A stretch of DNA of 64,000 nucleotides from Paramoeba atlantica (lineage: Eukaryota > Discosea). Within the stretch, counting starts at the first letter, position 1. Every line of letters begins with the position of its first letter. Below the pieces are notes generated by a model. It did not search any database, was not told where the DNA came from, and worked only from the letters and a program-made list of their open reading frames with translations. The stretch lies in assembly GCA_977017575.1 (NCBI GenBank), contig CDRNVI010000029.1, positions 930,001-994,000 on the forward strand, given 5' to 3'. The position numbers and the translations under genes are program-made. Below, in pieces: positions 37,272 to 47,713 of the stretch.

Positions 37272-38204
37272 TTACAGGACGCCAGTTGCATCCCACGCAT
37301 AATGTAAATCCTCGTTTAACCCATTCAGCGCCGACAAGCACTCGCTACTCAACGGAGGCATGTCCCGTACCCGACTATTTTCGAGAATATGCACAGGTTT
37401 CACTGCCTTTGGAATTACACTCATACCGGAGTCCAGTGCCCACAGTAAACACACCTGGGCTGGGGTCATGTCATGGCGCTTGGCGATTTCTTGCACTACT
37501 GGATCTTGCACAATTCGCTTGTGATCGGGCTCTCGGTTTCCATACACCAGCGCGGGAGGCTCAAGATTCCGTCCCATCGACGTATACGCCATCACATGTA
37601 TCCCATTCGCTTCGCAGTACTTCCGTAACGGTTGTTGCGTAAGATAGGGGTGTACTTCAACCTGATTGACCGCAGGAATGTTTTCCGGAAAAGCTTCTCT
37701 CAAATCCTGCAGATGTTCTACAGTGAAATTGGACACCCCAATGGAACGCACGCGGCCGGACGCTTTCAACTCAATCAGTGCTCTCCACGCCTCATGACGT
37801 CGTTTGCGGTGCGTAGGACTGCGTGGGTTGGCCAGCTTTCCACCAGGCCAGTGCAACAACAACAAATCAATATAACGCGGGGTCGTCCCTCTGGGAATGA
37901 AATTCATGTCAAGCGCCTGGAGCGATTGTTCACAACTTTCCAAGGCCCCTTCGTAGGACATCGCCTCCCGTGGTACTTTGGTGATCAAGAATACTTTTTC
38001 TCGAGGTGTCGCGGTAGCGAATATTCCGAGCGCGACGTAGGTCTCATTTTTATACCCCCGGGCGGTGTCAATCATAGAATAGTGGCACACGTTGCACGCA
38101 TATTGTACGGCATCACTGCATTTATTTTTTCGAGATCGAAAAGTGCCAAGACCAAAGGTAGGCATTCGATTGCCATCGTTGAGTTCGACGTATTCGGCTC
38201 GCAT
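37272..38204 (-). CDS. Aldo-keto reductase
   Basis: 310 residues, a full AKR TIM barrel. Catalytic tetrad: Asp in MIDTARGY, Tyr in the same segment (RGYKNE), Lys in LITKVP, His in LLLHWPG. Typical family segments follow: GRVRSIGVSNFTVEHL, PAVNQVEVHPYL and the NADPH-binding IPKAVKPVHILEN. The closest functional group in kinetoplastids is the prostaglandin F2-alpha synthase-like AKR5 branch, but substrate cannot be assigned. Soluble, NADPH-dependent carbonyl reduction. Confidence 0.95.
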   Translation of the reverse strand: MRAEYVELNDGNRMPTFGLGTFRSRKNKCSDAVQYACNVCHYSMIDTARGYKNETYVALGIFATATPREKVFLITKVPREAMSYEGALESCEQSLQALDMNFIPRGTTPRYIDLLLLHWPGGKLANPRSPTHRKRRHEAWRALIELKASGRVRSIGVSNFTVEHLQDLREAFPENIPAVNQVEVHPYLTQQPLRKYCEANGIHVMAYTSMGRNLEPPALVYGNREPDHKRIVQDPVVQEIAKRHDMTPAQVCLLWALDSGMSVIPKAVKPVHILENSRVRDMPPLSSECLSALNGLNEDLHYAWDATGVL

Positions 38205-38580
38205 AGAGAAAACAACGTACTGGGAAATAGAGTCCTAAAAAGAGTGCACAGAGTTGTGTAATAAGGAGTCAGGCTTCACGTGTGCAGTAAAAAAGGGAAA
38301 CCAAAAAAATACGCATTACTAGAGGTGGTAACTTATGACCGATACAGATCATTCGATCTCATAGAAAGAAGTTACGATTGCCACAGCACATAGGAAAAGC
38401 TTTTCTTGTTCATATACTCAAAAAAGAAAGCTACTGTATGTTCTATAGTAGCGTTGAGCTCTTCCAAAATAGTTACAGAGAATTCTCATGCGGTGTCACA
38501 CGTGCACTCATTGAAGAATTGATTTTCATAGAAGCCACCGAATTGATATTACACGTCTAAAGGACCTCTTCTGTTATTCG
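38205..38580. other. Intergenic, 376 bases
   Basis: No gene or repeat recognised; a plus-strand frame here lacks an ATG start and protein-like composition. Confidence 0.45.
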
Positions 38581-39867
38581 CTATCCGTGTTTGGGCAACC
38601 GCTTTGCTGAGCTACCCAAGTGGTTGAAAAAATCTTCCAAAGGAGGAAAATCGACTAAAAACTGTGAACTTTCACTTGAAAGGGGAACGACTAATGCTAC
38701 GGCGATGTGCACCAACCTTGCCTCATCAGTTTGATTATTGTATGACTGGGTCTGGGCTACAGCCTTACCAATTAATTCTTTACCTTTTGTCAAATACATT
38801 TCATCTGTGAGACTTAGGAGGACCTCACGAAGGCTCGCCGTCGCACACAGCTGACGGAGAAAATGTTTTTGAGTCGGTTTATTTTCCAAAGCTTCCATAA
38901 GAAGAGAAAACGTGGATTTGTCTTGATTTTTTATACATGCGCCCGCGAGATTATCTTGCTCTTGGTTTTCAAAGAGTTTATTCTCGAAATCTCTACGCAA
39001 GTGATCTATAAAAATCATAACCTCTCTTGAGGAAACGAAAGACTGCAGTCGAGTGGGATCAATTTCGCCACAGGAGAGGTCTAGATATCCGTTGCTTCCA
39101 GTTTCTCTCTCCGACCTACGCTGCGCATTCGATCCGCTAATTTCAAAGGCATGTTTTGCAATTTTGTGTACACTCTTTATGAACGATTCCGTCTCTAATT
39201 GCTTTTCAGTATTCCAGAGGTCCGGGAATGTGGATTCAGCAAAGCACATTCCAAGAAAATCGTTGTCCAAGCCTCGGCTGTCAAGCCCAGATGAAGTTGA
39301 GACAGATTCAACAAAAGCATCATAGGTTGCACGAGCAGAGAGAGTCAAAGTTATCATTGCGATAACATAGGGAAGAATAAGAAAACGCAGGAAACTATTT
39401 TCGACAACATTACGCCATAAAACAACACGAGTGGATCGACTTTCGGTCCTGCGTATTTTATCGATAAGCGAATCCACCGGACATAGAGATTCGAACACTG
39501 TCTGAATTTTAAGTGAAAATAAAGGATGTGAGCCATGAATTGCAGATCTTTCAGAAGCGGTAAGCCAAGTTCTGACATCATGCAAGTGCTTACGAAACTT
39601 TATATCAAAATTTTGTTGTGCAGATCTCTCCGTTACAAGGTGTGAGCCGATGTACTTGACTCCGTGCGCCAAAAGATCTTCTCTGGAAGGAAAATATCTC
39701 CGTGCGACAATGACTCCAAGGATTAATAAGTTCCAGTACGTCAGGTAGCGCCATCGTCGAGGCCATAAAGCAAAGCGATGGAGGCCAAGTCGTAGGAAAC
39801 GCATAAGCCTTTGTATAATTCTGTTGGTAATCGACAATAAGCGACCAATCCTTTGGAAGGAAATCAT
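38581..39867 (-). CDS. PEX3-like peroxisomal (glycosomal) membrane protein
   Basis: 428 residues. A TM segment sits near the N-terminus (about 45-57, YWNLLILGVIVARRYF), followed by SAQQNFDIKFRKHLHDVRTWL, which parallels the PEX3 segment with FxSNQ. LWRNVVENSFLRFLILPYVI (about 150-170) parallels the PEX3 helix W-x-x-hydrophobic-x-x-x-SF-x-R. The remainder is helical with no other motif. PEX3 recruits PEX19 with its membrane-protein cargo to peroxisomes; in kinetoplastids these are glycosomes. PEX3 is very divergent in trypanosomes, so this is a fold-level guess. Confidence 0.72.
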   Translation of the reverse strand: MISFQRIGRLLSITNRIIQRLMRFLRLGLHRFALWPRRWRYLTYWNLLILGVIVARRYFPSREDLLAHGVKYIGSHLVTERSAQQNFDIKFRKHLHDVRTWLTASERSAIHGSHPLFSLKIQTVFESLCPVDSLIDKIRRTESRSTRVVLWRNVVENSFLRFLILPYVIAMITLTLSARATYDAFVESVSTSSGLDSRGLDNDFLGMCFAESTFPDLWNTEKQLETESFIKSVHKIAKHAFEISGSNAQRRSERETGSNGYLDLSCGEIDPTRLQSFVSSREVMIFIDHLRRDFENKLFENQEQDNLAGACIKNQDKSTFSLLMEALENKPTQKHFLRQLCATASLREVLLSLTDEMYLTKGKELIGKAVAQTQSYNNQTDEARLVHIAVALVVPLSSESSQFLVDFPPLEDFFNHLGSSAKRLPKHG

Positions 39868-40180
39868 GAATTTATCTTTTAGATTAGAAATGAATTAATT
39901 CCTAAATAAAGGGATAGATCAACGGACTTCTCGTTAAAATCTTTGTATCTTTTCCACATCCAAGATTTCATTGTCGAAGGTCAACTTCATGAGCTCATCG
40001 AAGGTTCATGACCATCAAATTGGACTGATTGATTCAATCAAACTCAGTCCTTGTTGTCTACAACATCTAAGCGTCGTAATGAAAGTTGTACTCAGCATCA
40101 CGAACAGAAATAAAAAGGCGAAAGAATTCTGTCGGCAAGGAGGCAAGTCAATTTGACTCAAGGACAAACTTTTGTTGCTA
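39868..40180. other. Intergenic, 313 bases
   Basis: Nothing recognised. Confidence 0.45.
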
Positions 40181-41092
40181 TTATTCTACGAGTTGTTTCA
40201 GCTGATTTATTAACACATTTATTTTGTAATCAAGTTGCGTGTTCGCCTTAGGCGAATTAGCTGGTATCCATAATCGTTTTCTATGTCTAACTAGGCTGGT
40301 CGTAGAGGGGTGATCTACTAGTGATTTGCGTTGAAGTGTATATCTATCTGAATCTAATTTGATATTTGGCCAGACTAGGTAAGTAGCACGCTGTTTTTTC
40401 TTGGAATCTGTGCTGATCGCTTGAATAGTCTTTTGCAAAAAGGATTGTAGTGAAACCCATGCATCTCGATGTTTGACAACTTCGCACAACCAGGGCATAA
40501 TGCGAAGTAGGCAATCAGAAGCTTGGAAAAGCGGGATAGAATATGCAGCTCCATCCTTTAAGGCACCCACGTTGTTTTCAAGAACAAACGTTTTTTCGTC
40601 TCTAATCAATTGGCCTGATTGTTTCCTTTGTAGAAGTTCCTGTCTTTCTGCCTTGTATTTTTGTATCATCGCACAAAATTTGTGCTGGTATTGAAAATAG
40701 GTATGACGCATGTTATTATGTGCGCCAACGTATAAGTTCAATGTCTCTTCTAAATACGATTTTGAGGCTTCTTCTTCTTTCACAATTTTTTGCCTTGTTG
40801 CACTTTCAACCGCCAACAGTGACATACGAAAACGTTTTGACAACTTGATTTTGGGTGTTCCTGATGATACATTAATCCAATCAGGCGTAGGTATGGCTAA
40901 AATTCTGCTTTCCCTCCTTTTAGAGCAACCTCCCGTCCGGAGGACTTTTGAATGCGGGGAACTTGATAATTGAGTATAATGAGACGCATCATTTCCTACC
41001 CGATGTTCGTCATGAAAAGATTCCATGCTGCAAGGGGCAAAATGAGACGAATCCGTTCGGTTTACAACAATGTGGTGCAAAGTACTTGACAT
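40181..41092 (-). CDS. Unknown protein with helical middle
   Basis: 303 residues, starts at ATG. The first 90 residues are polar and Ser-rich, then a charged helical stretch (about 95-165, EEEASKSYLEETLNLYVGAHNNM and on, with QHKFCAMIQKYKAERQELLQRK) that could be a coiled coil. The C-terminal third is basic. No family recognised. Real-gene status rests on length and strand. Confidence 0.65.
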   Translation of the reverse strand: MSSTLHHIVVNRTDSSHFAPCSMESFHDEHRVGNDASHYTQLSSSPHSKVLRTGGCSKRRESRILAIPTPDWINVSSGTPKIKLSKRFRMSLLAVESATRQKIVKEEEASKSYLEETLNLYVGAHNNMRHTYFQYQHKFCAMIQKYKAERQELLQRKQSGQLIRDEKTFVLENNVGALKDGAAYSIPLFQASDCLLRIMPWLCEVVKHRDAWVSLQSFLQKTIQAISTDSKKKQRATYLVWPNIKLDSDRYTLQRKSLVDHPSTTSLVRHRKRLWIPANSPKANTQLDYKINVLINQLKQLVE

Positions 41093-41422
41093 TTAAATAT
41101 TGGAATGTTATGCGACGTGATTTCCCGAGTCGTTTAGAACATGGAAAATATTTGATTAATGGGTTATTTGGTAACCTATGAGAATGATCTTACAGAGGTC
41201 ATCCCTATCCTACACCATGTAGTTGATTAATATACCCCATGTTACATGACTTTTTGTACACACCTGCGTTTAAGCGCAACACGGCAGACCCTGTTATTCA
41301 TGCCCACTGACATGCAGTCAGAATGCTCGAATTTCTTCCCGACACGAAGCACGTGATCGCCCGTAAAAGCGGACGTTTTCTTTTAAAAAACGAGAGGCAC
41401 TAAAAGTGGAAAGGACGGTAAT
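41093..41422. other. Intergenic, 330 bases
   Basis: Nothing recognised. Confidence 0.45.
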
Positions 41423-42757
41423 TTATCTGTGTTCACATGAACATGTTCCACTGCAACTACAGAGCATACAATCACCTTTGCCACTCGAATCGGATTCGGA
41501 TAATTCGGGTTCTCGTACTGCAATATGTGAAGTAGCATCTTTGCCTGACAATTGTTCAGTACTATTATTATGCGGTGATACTAGTTTTGCAACAAATTCT
41601 GTTCTGACAGCAATGCTTGCAGCTTTCTCCAGTAGTGCATCGGGTGTGTATTTGTTTAAAGCTTCCCTATGATCAAATACTGTAAAGCTGAGTCCTATAC
41701 TTTTAATAAGAAGATCGGTTTGCGGATTGTTTGTTGAAAGGTATCTGGCGGACCTTCCTCCACTAGTCCATGATCCATAAGGAACACTACGCTGAAAAGA
41801 TGGAATTTCGATATTTTCACATTTGGCACCTAACTCGGCTATCTCACGTGAAATCAACATTTCGGTGTCAATTAACGGATTCGGAAGTAGCTTTGTTTTT
41901 TCTGTCACACGTAGAATTGCGACCCATTCTCGATCCATTAGCAATGTTCTGCTAGAGTCCGCATTTTGAGCGTATAAAACTTGCAAGAAGTTTCTCCGTG
42001 GACCTGGCTTATCCAAAGCGAGAAAACGCGTCTTCCTATGCCCGTCGTGAGAAAGAATAGCTGCAAATTTAGTATGTAAATGTGCACTAAACCAATATGA
42101 TGGCTTTAAAAGCCGAAGAAGTGACATTGCGTGAGGATTTCCGAGACGTTTTCTAGATATATCGTCTTCGAAGTGCGGCTTTTGCCGCAGCAACCTCTCA
42201 ATGTTGCCGAAATCTGTTATGCCTAGTGGCCAGTCGTGGGAAACCATGATATCTATACTTGGGCTCAGCAAACTCAGTTTCTCCGCATCGGATCTTCGGA
42301 TGTGATAAATACTTCTCTCAGTTCCGCGCGTAAAAGGTGGCGTTTCGGTAGTTGGGAGGTTTTCGTCCCTCCGGTTGTATATGCCACTAATTCCAGCGAT
42401 TCGCAGTCCAGCAAACTGCACACACCCAGTGCATCCTAGATAATAAATATTATCTGCCAACCATCCACCGTAGTACAGCTCCTTCAAGTAATTACTCGCC
42501 TCATGATTACCTCCTATGACGATCGTGAGAAGAGGAGCAAGCTTGGTGCCAGCGTAGTATTGGTAAAAGTCTCCCAAACGACGGTACTTTTCTGGGACAG
42601 CTACGCATCCGAGATCCTCAGCATTTCGAGAGGCTTCAAGGTCACCACAGACAATGAGCAGTTCAATTTTTATTCCTTGATATGACTCAATTCGACGAAT
42701 ACTATCATAAATAAGATCCAATTGACCGTGAGCACATCCTTCTACAGCGTAGTACAT
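41423..42757 (-). CDS. DBR1: RNA lariat debranching enzyme DBR1
   Basis: 444 residues. The start MYYAVEGCAHGQLDLIYDSI matches the DBR1 N-terminus, where Cys replaces the usual GDxH aspartate (CAHG). Then come CGDLEASRN, IGGNHEASNYL, GISGIYNRRD, MVSHDWPLGI and SAHLHTKFAA, a full metallophosphoesterase set in the DBR1 arrangement. It hydrolyses the 2'-5' bond of lariat introns; in trans-splicing organisms it also opens the Y-branched intron. A short upstream ATG (42780-42782) encodes a three-codon uORF within the likely leader. The longer in-frame upstream extension is doubtful. Confidence 0.93.
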   Translation of the reverse strand: MYYAVEGCAHGQLDLIYDSIRRIESYQGIKIELLIVCGDLEASRNAEDLGCVAVPEKYRRLGDFYQYYAGTKLAPLLTIVIGGNHEASNYLKELYYGGWLADNIYYLGCTGCVQFAGLRIAGISGIYNRRDENLPTTETPPFTRGTERSIYHIRRSDAEKLSLLSPSIDIMVSHDWPLGITDFGNIERLLRQKPHFEDDISRKRLGNPHAMSLLRLLKPSYWFSAHLHTKFAAILSHDGHRKTRFLALDKPGPRRNFLQVLYAQNADSSRTLLMDREWVAILRVTEKTKLLPNPLIDTEMLISREIAELGAKCENIEIPSFQRSVPYGSWTSGGRSARYLSTNNPQTDLLIKSIGLSFTVFDHREALNKYTPDALLEKAASIAVRTEFVAKLVSPHNNSTEQLSGKDATSHIAVREPELSESDSSGKGDCMLCSCSGTCSCEHR

Positions 42758-43312
42758 GCAATATGGTAGATTAACCCGACATTTTCTGTAATTACTATTT
42801 TTCAACAAAGTAACTAGGCTAAACGTTCTGATCAACGTAGTATACTCTACGAATACAACCTTAAAATCACATATTGGTCATGCGTAAAGATCAGTAAACG
42901 TTCGTGGAATCCCATGCGAAATTCTTTTCTAAGGTACAAAACACAGTTCTTCACCGTATACCCTTGAAAAGTACAGTGTGAGTTGCAGAGGGGGCTGTAG
43001 ATTCATTCATGTACTTTCAATGAGCTTCGTGAGCCTTTTGAAGACAAGCACTTAGAAAAATGCTTCGAAAAAGTGTGTCCAGGCGCATTTTCTAGACGAA
43101 ATATTCCTTTCGAGTCAAACGCCTTCGATCATATTGCAGAATCTGTGGTAGATGTAATTGGCACGATTACGGAGCACTATGTAAAACACAGTACGACGAG
43201 GGATGCAAAGCTGTATGAAATGTGGCCGAAGCCTCATATTCTTGATGTAATCTCTACATCCCTGTATTGATATACATCTGTTTGTGTCCGTTATTTATAT
43301 TTCTTTCGGGTC
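42758..43312. other. Intergenic, 555 bases, with an unexplained plus-strand frame
   Basis: On the plus strand 43001-43270 is open for 89 codons after a TAG, with protein-like composition (AFDHIAESVVDVIGTITEHY) but no ATG near its start. It could be a decayed gene piece, an exon, or chance. Confidence 0.35.
42771..42787 (-). promoter_or_regulatory. Candidate splice acceptor and three-codon uORF before DBR1
   Basis: AATTACAG (AG at 42786-42787) is followed by AAAATGTCGGGTTAA, a three-codon reading frame 13 bases before the DBR1 ATG. If this AG is the acceptor used, the uORF would sit at the mRNA 5' end. Confidence 0.35.
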
Positions 43313-45490
43313 TCAGGCGTCAGTTTCTTGTGGGCTTATAGTAGCAATCAAAGTACCTTTACTTAAGACGCTGTTTAAAGAGCAATGATACTTTACTGCA
43401 CCACTCATTGAGCATTTTGCGCAATGCTCCATTTTCATGGCTTCGATTAGGGCGACTGTACTTCCCGACGTCACATGGGCTCCTTCGGGGAAACAAAACG
43501 CGATAATTTTTCCTTGTATTGTGCTATAAACGCTAGACGACTGCTGAATCGCTTTCTTTTTTCCACTCACAAAACTATTCACGGTACTGTACTGAAGCGT
43601 TTCGTGCCCCGGAAGAAGGAGTTCCACTATGGGCTTCCCAGCTCCATCATGTGAATTTACGGCTCGAAACCGAATGACTTCTTTATTGTTTAGTGTTGTG
43701 ACGTAATGATGTGGAGAGGCACTATTCTCTGCACTATGGTTTCTTTCATATGAGATGCTCATATGCATTCTCTGAGTGGGATCTTCATTAAGGATATTTT
43801 GAGTTACAGTATTACATGTAGTCGACTTGTGTGATGAAAATCCATTTTGCCCTTCAGAGACTTCGAAATCCAAAATCAGAGTAAAATTTTCCACTTTGGG
43901 TTGCACAGTGTATTGGATAGAAAACGTTTCCTTGGTACGAGACGTCAAAATGAGTCTGGAGGTGTAATTTTGGTTTAAACGAAAAAAAGCGAATGGTGAT
44001 GGATTACAATCGTTTCCCAACCACGAATCGTAAACTAAAACTGCCGCAGCCAACAAAGGAGCCACTTTTGGTGGCATGTCCCTGAGCAGTGCTTCGAGGT
44101 TCGCTTCTAAAAACCGTGTAGTTATACTGTTTTTCTGAACCGCGTCATGACGTAGAAGATTACCCAGCAAGTTAATATTCGTTGGAAATCCAGTAACGTG
44201 AAATTGTCGCATTGCATTTTGAAGAGCGTTCAGGGCGGAGCTCCTCTCTTTCCCTGAAGCAATCACTTTGGCAATTAAAGAGTCAAAATGCATCGATATT
44301 GTATCACCGCTTCTAAATCCGCAATCGATACGAACGTTTGTCCCCGGTTCTTCGACAATTTCGCTTGCTGGTGTCAAATAACTGATAACACCATTGGAAG
44401 GCGCAAACTCTTGATCCGGTGCCTCAGCACACAATCGCGCTTCGATGGCATGACCGACCACTTCAACGTCGTCCTGAGAAAACGGCAAGGGTTTACCCGC
44501 GGCAATCTCCAGCTGCAGCTCCACGAGATCTACACTTTCTCCACACGCCCGGATGATGGCCTCCGTGACCGGATGCTCCACTTGCAGTCTTGTGTTTACC
44601 TCCAAAAAGAAATACTGCCGAATGTCGGGGTCATACATAAACTCCACCGTTCCCGCACCCTCATATTCCGCGAGATGCACAATTTGAACCGCCGTGCTTG
44701 TCATCGCCTCCCTTATCTCCCTCGGCACGCCTGCTGGAGCTTCTTCCACAATTTTCTGATATCTTCTTTGCAAGCTACAATCTCGGGTTCCCAAATGCAC
44801 CGCCTTACCCTTACCATCCCGTACCACCTGTACCTCCACATGCCGAGCGTTCGTAAAGAAACGTTCGAGCAAAACTTTGTCATCTCCAAAGCTGCGCATG
44901 GCGTCTCGACGAGAGGCTTGTAATTTTTCAGAAAAACTCTCGGGATTGGGGACAACAACCATCCCCCTCCCCCCTCCGCCCGCTACGGCCTTAATCAACA
45001 AAGGATAGCCCAGTTTTTTAGCCTGGCTCTTCAGCGTGCTCTCGGTCTGATCCTCTCCACTGTAGCCCTGAATCACCGGAATGTTATTTTTCAACATTAG
45101 TTTTTTACTTTCACTTTTATTTCCGAGGAGTCGAATGACCGCACCAGAGGGACCGACAAAGGTGAGCGCATGTTTTGACAAGAGATCCGCGAAATCCGCA
45201 TTCTCACTTAGAAACCCGTAGCCCGGGTGAATCGTATCGGCCCCGGATTGTTGAGCCACACTTAATATTTTTTGTGCATTTAAGAAAGTGTTGGCAGCAG
45301 GGGGAGGACCAAGGGAGTAAGCTTCGTGGGCCATAGAAACGTGAAGTGCAGAGGCCTCGGTTTCGTCAAAAACAGCAACCGTTCGTAGCCCGATGCGACG
45401 GGCCGTGCGGAGGATACGACAGGCAATTTCGCCGCGGTTCGACACCAGGAGTTTGGAGAGGTGAAGACAGCCGGTGCAAGGGGAAAACAT
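43313..45490 (-). CDS. MCCC1: Methylcrotonoyl-CoA carboxylase, biotin-carrying alpha subunit
   Basis: 725 residues, the size of human MCC alpha. The biotin carboxylase domain (about 12-455) includes LLVSNRGEIACRILRTA, the ATP-grasp loop AVAGGGGRGM, and EVNTRLQVEHPVTE. The segment VGPSGAVIRLLGNKSESK with GYSGEDQ favours MCC over propionyl-CoA or pyruvate carboxylase. The biotin site AMKMEH is near 680. It catalyses ATP-dependent carboxylation in mitochondrial leucine breakdown with an MCC beta partner not in this window. The first residues (MFSPCTGCLHLSK) are short for a presequence. Confidence 0.94.
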   Translation of the reverse strand: MFSPCTGCLHLSKLLVSNRGEIACRILRTARRIGLRTVAVFDETEASALHVSMAHEAYSLGPPPAANTFLNAQKILSVAQQSGADTIHPGYGFLSENADFADLLSKHALTFVGPSGAVIRLLGNKSESKKLMLKNNIPVIQGYSGEDQTESTLKSQAKKLGYPLLIKAVAGGGGRGMVVVPNPESFSEKLQASRRDAMRSFGDDKVLLERFFTNARHVEVQVVRDGKGKAVHLGTRDCSLQRRYQKIVEEAPAGVPREIREAMTSTAVQIVHLAEYEGAGTVEFMYDPDIRQYFFLEVNTRLQVEHPVTEAIIRACGESVDLVELQLEIAAGKPLPFSQDDVEVVGHAIEARLCAEAPDQEFAPSNGVISYLTPASEIVEEPGTNVRIDCGFRSGDTISMHFDSLIAKVIASGKERSSALNALQNAMRQFHVTGFPTNINLLGNLLRHDAVQKNSITTRFLEANLEALLRDMPPKVAPLLAAAVLVYDSWLGNDCNPSPFAFFRLNQNYTSRLILTSRTKETFSIQYTVQPKVENFTLILDFEVSEGQNGFSSHKSTTCNTVTQNILNEDPTQRMHMSISYERNHSAENSASPHHYVTTLNNKEVIRFRAVNSHDGAGKPIVELLLPGHETLQYSTVNSFVSGKKKAIQQSSSVYSTIQGKIIAFCFPEGAHVTSGSTVALIEAMKMEHCAKCSMSGAVKYHCSLNSVLSKGTLIATISPQETDA

Positions 45491-45839
45491 GAGGGTGATT
45501 AGTGTGGCATTATGATATTTTTCTCCAATTTAACAAGCACTTCGAGAGTAAGACTAGAGATTAGGGGAATGGAGGGCGCACGATATTCCAATTATAAAAT
45601 GAGTATAGATTTTAAATATTGATATCCCAAATTTCATTCTTGCTTACCATGCATGCATTCATTTTAAATATTAGAACAATTTATTTTTCGTCTATCTGTT
45701 TAATATTCTCCAAATGCACTCCGATTCTTGTGTCTATTTCTGCATGTAGGATCCATCTTGCTGAGGGGGGGTCAAGAATGATCAACTGTTATCAAAGATT
45801 GCTAATCATCAGCAAGCAGGAATTTGTGTGAGTAGCACC
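45491..45839. other. Intergenic, 349 bases
   Basis: Nothing recognised; plus-strand frames look hydrophobic and random. Confidence 0.45.
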
Positions 45840-47369
45840 TCATTTCTTAGACAAGTACCTGCTTTGTAAATGATCTTGAAAATGTTTCGGGTTTAGATCT
45901 TCTCCCGTGGATTCCACTAGTATTTGTGAAACACTCTTCAAAGACGCCTTTTTCCACACGTTCTCATCTAAAAATTCGAAAATAAAATCGAACTCGCCAT
46001 TTCCCACAAGCCGATCAAACGCCTTATGTTTACGACGAAGGGCAACCGCAAACTGTGCAGCATACATGGCGCCCAAGCTGTAGGTGGGAAAATAACCAAA
46101 AGCCCCCGTGGACCAGTGAATATCTTGCATGCACCCATCCTTGTAATTTCCTGTGGTGTCGACGCCCAAGTACGACATCATCTTTTCCTGCCAAAGGTCT
46201 GGGATGGCTTCGGGCTCAATTTCTCGGTTAATCAAAGCTCTCTCAATTTCGTAGCGCAGAATAATATGCATCGGGTATGTTAGCTCATCGGCATCCACGC
46301 GAATGAACCCAGGACGTACCTCTGTCGACAAACGTTGTAGGTTTTCGGGGGTAAAAACAAGATCATTCTTTTCCTTCAATGGATTCACACCGAAGTATTT
46401 CGCGATCATGGGTTGTATGGCACGTAGGAAGGCCAGGGATCGGCCTAGCTGCATCTCCATAAAAAGCGACTGACTCTCGTGCATCCCCATTGAACGTGCG
46501 CGTCCTGCAGGTTGAGTGCTCCACTCGTGAGGCAAATGCTGTTCGTACTTTGCGTGCCCGGTTTCGTGAATCACTCCCATAAGACTTTGAAATGCGAGCT
46601 CAGGATCCTCTCCGTATCGCGTGGTGATGCGCACATCGTCCGTGACACCGCCGCAAAAGGGGTGAGTGCTGACATCCAGTCGTCCAGCATCGCAATCAAA
46701 TTTTAACACCTCCATTGCTTCTTTTCCCAACGCTTTCTGATTCTCGATCGGAATACGTCCCGCTACTCTGTGAATCGTAGCCTCCTTTTGCTGCGCCACA
46801 ACTGTGCGAATGAGCTCTGGAAGCTATGACTTTAGGGAACCAAACGCTTCAGAAATTTTCTCCGAAGTCATCTCGGGCTCGTACTTATCCAACAGCGCAT
46901 CATAGGGTGTGGAAAACCCATACGAACGCTGCAGCAACTCTGCCTCCTGCCGTGCCAGAGAGACGACCTCAGAAAAATTTTCTAAAAAACCCTTCCAGTT
47001 ATTTGCCCCCCGTTGGGTTCGCCATCCATGTTCACACTTATCATTGGCCATGGAGATACGCCGGACTAAATCCGCCGGGAGGGCATTGGCCGCACGCCAC
47101 TGTCGTCTCATTTCACAGAGATTGGCTTTTTCGTTGGGCTCTAACGCACTCCCCGATGCTGCTGCGGTTTCTATCCACCCTTCAAGCTTTGTATCGGTGA
47201 TAAGATCATGCGAATGGGATCGCAGCTCGGCAAGACACGCGGCTCGGCTCTCGACCCCTTTGTTGGAGACATTGACGCTAAAGTCCCAAGAGAGGATGGC
47301 GTCGGCATGGGCGTAGCGATGGAGTCGAGTGAAGACAGAGACGAGCTCCTTGTAGGCGGCGCGGGACAT
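45840..47369 (-). CDS. M32 metallocarboxypeptidase (Taq type), with one in-frame TAG
   Basis: 508 sense codons plus one internal stop, close to the roughly 500 residues of the family. The HEXXH zinc motif is HETGHAKYEQ, and the third ligand is in MHESQSLFMEMQLG. Further landmarks: HPFCGG, DVRITTRY, IRVDADELTYPMHIILRYE, DIHWSTGAFGYFPTYSLGAMYA. The family is mostly prokaryotic but well known in trypanosomatids. A TAG (46824-46826) interrupts codon 182, with the frame open and homologous-looking on both sides (FGSLKS before, LPELIRTVVAQQ after). No frameshift is needed. Possible explanations: recent nonsense mutation, read-through, sequencing error. Confidence 0.9.
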
Positions 47370-47713
47370 GGGGGAAAAGGAGGAGGTGCGAGGGGGGGAG
47401 GGGAAACAGTTTCTAAGGACAAGAAAGAAATAAAGGGTCGGGTGTAGCTAAAATAGGTAGGATAAAGGTAACCGCCATGACGTGTTCCACGTGCTTTTCT
47501 CCTTTTTTCTTCGCCTCTATCTACCGTAAAGGAGAATATAAAACATTTATAAACAGTGGACATTAGAATAAGGCTACATATTGTTAAAGAACTCAAGTAT
47601 CAGATGATGTAATCCTGTTCGCATTGCAAAATACAATATGTAAGATTGTAAAAGGACTGTAGGCGCTGCAGGGACGTCTCATGTGTACAAGGGTTATGTA
47701 AGAGCGATTCGAT
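47370..47713. other. Intergenic, 344 bases
   Basis: Pyrimidine-rich near the M32 start on the minus strand; nothing else recognised. Confidence 0.45.

Noticed and set aside
38378-38560. Plus-strand 60-codon frame
   Set aside because: Starts at TTG and shows no family or context support.
46824-47369. M32 carboxypeptidase as two separate genes
   Set aside because: Both parts are in the same frame with only a TAG between, and together they match one family length.
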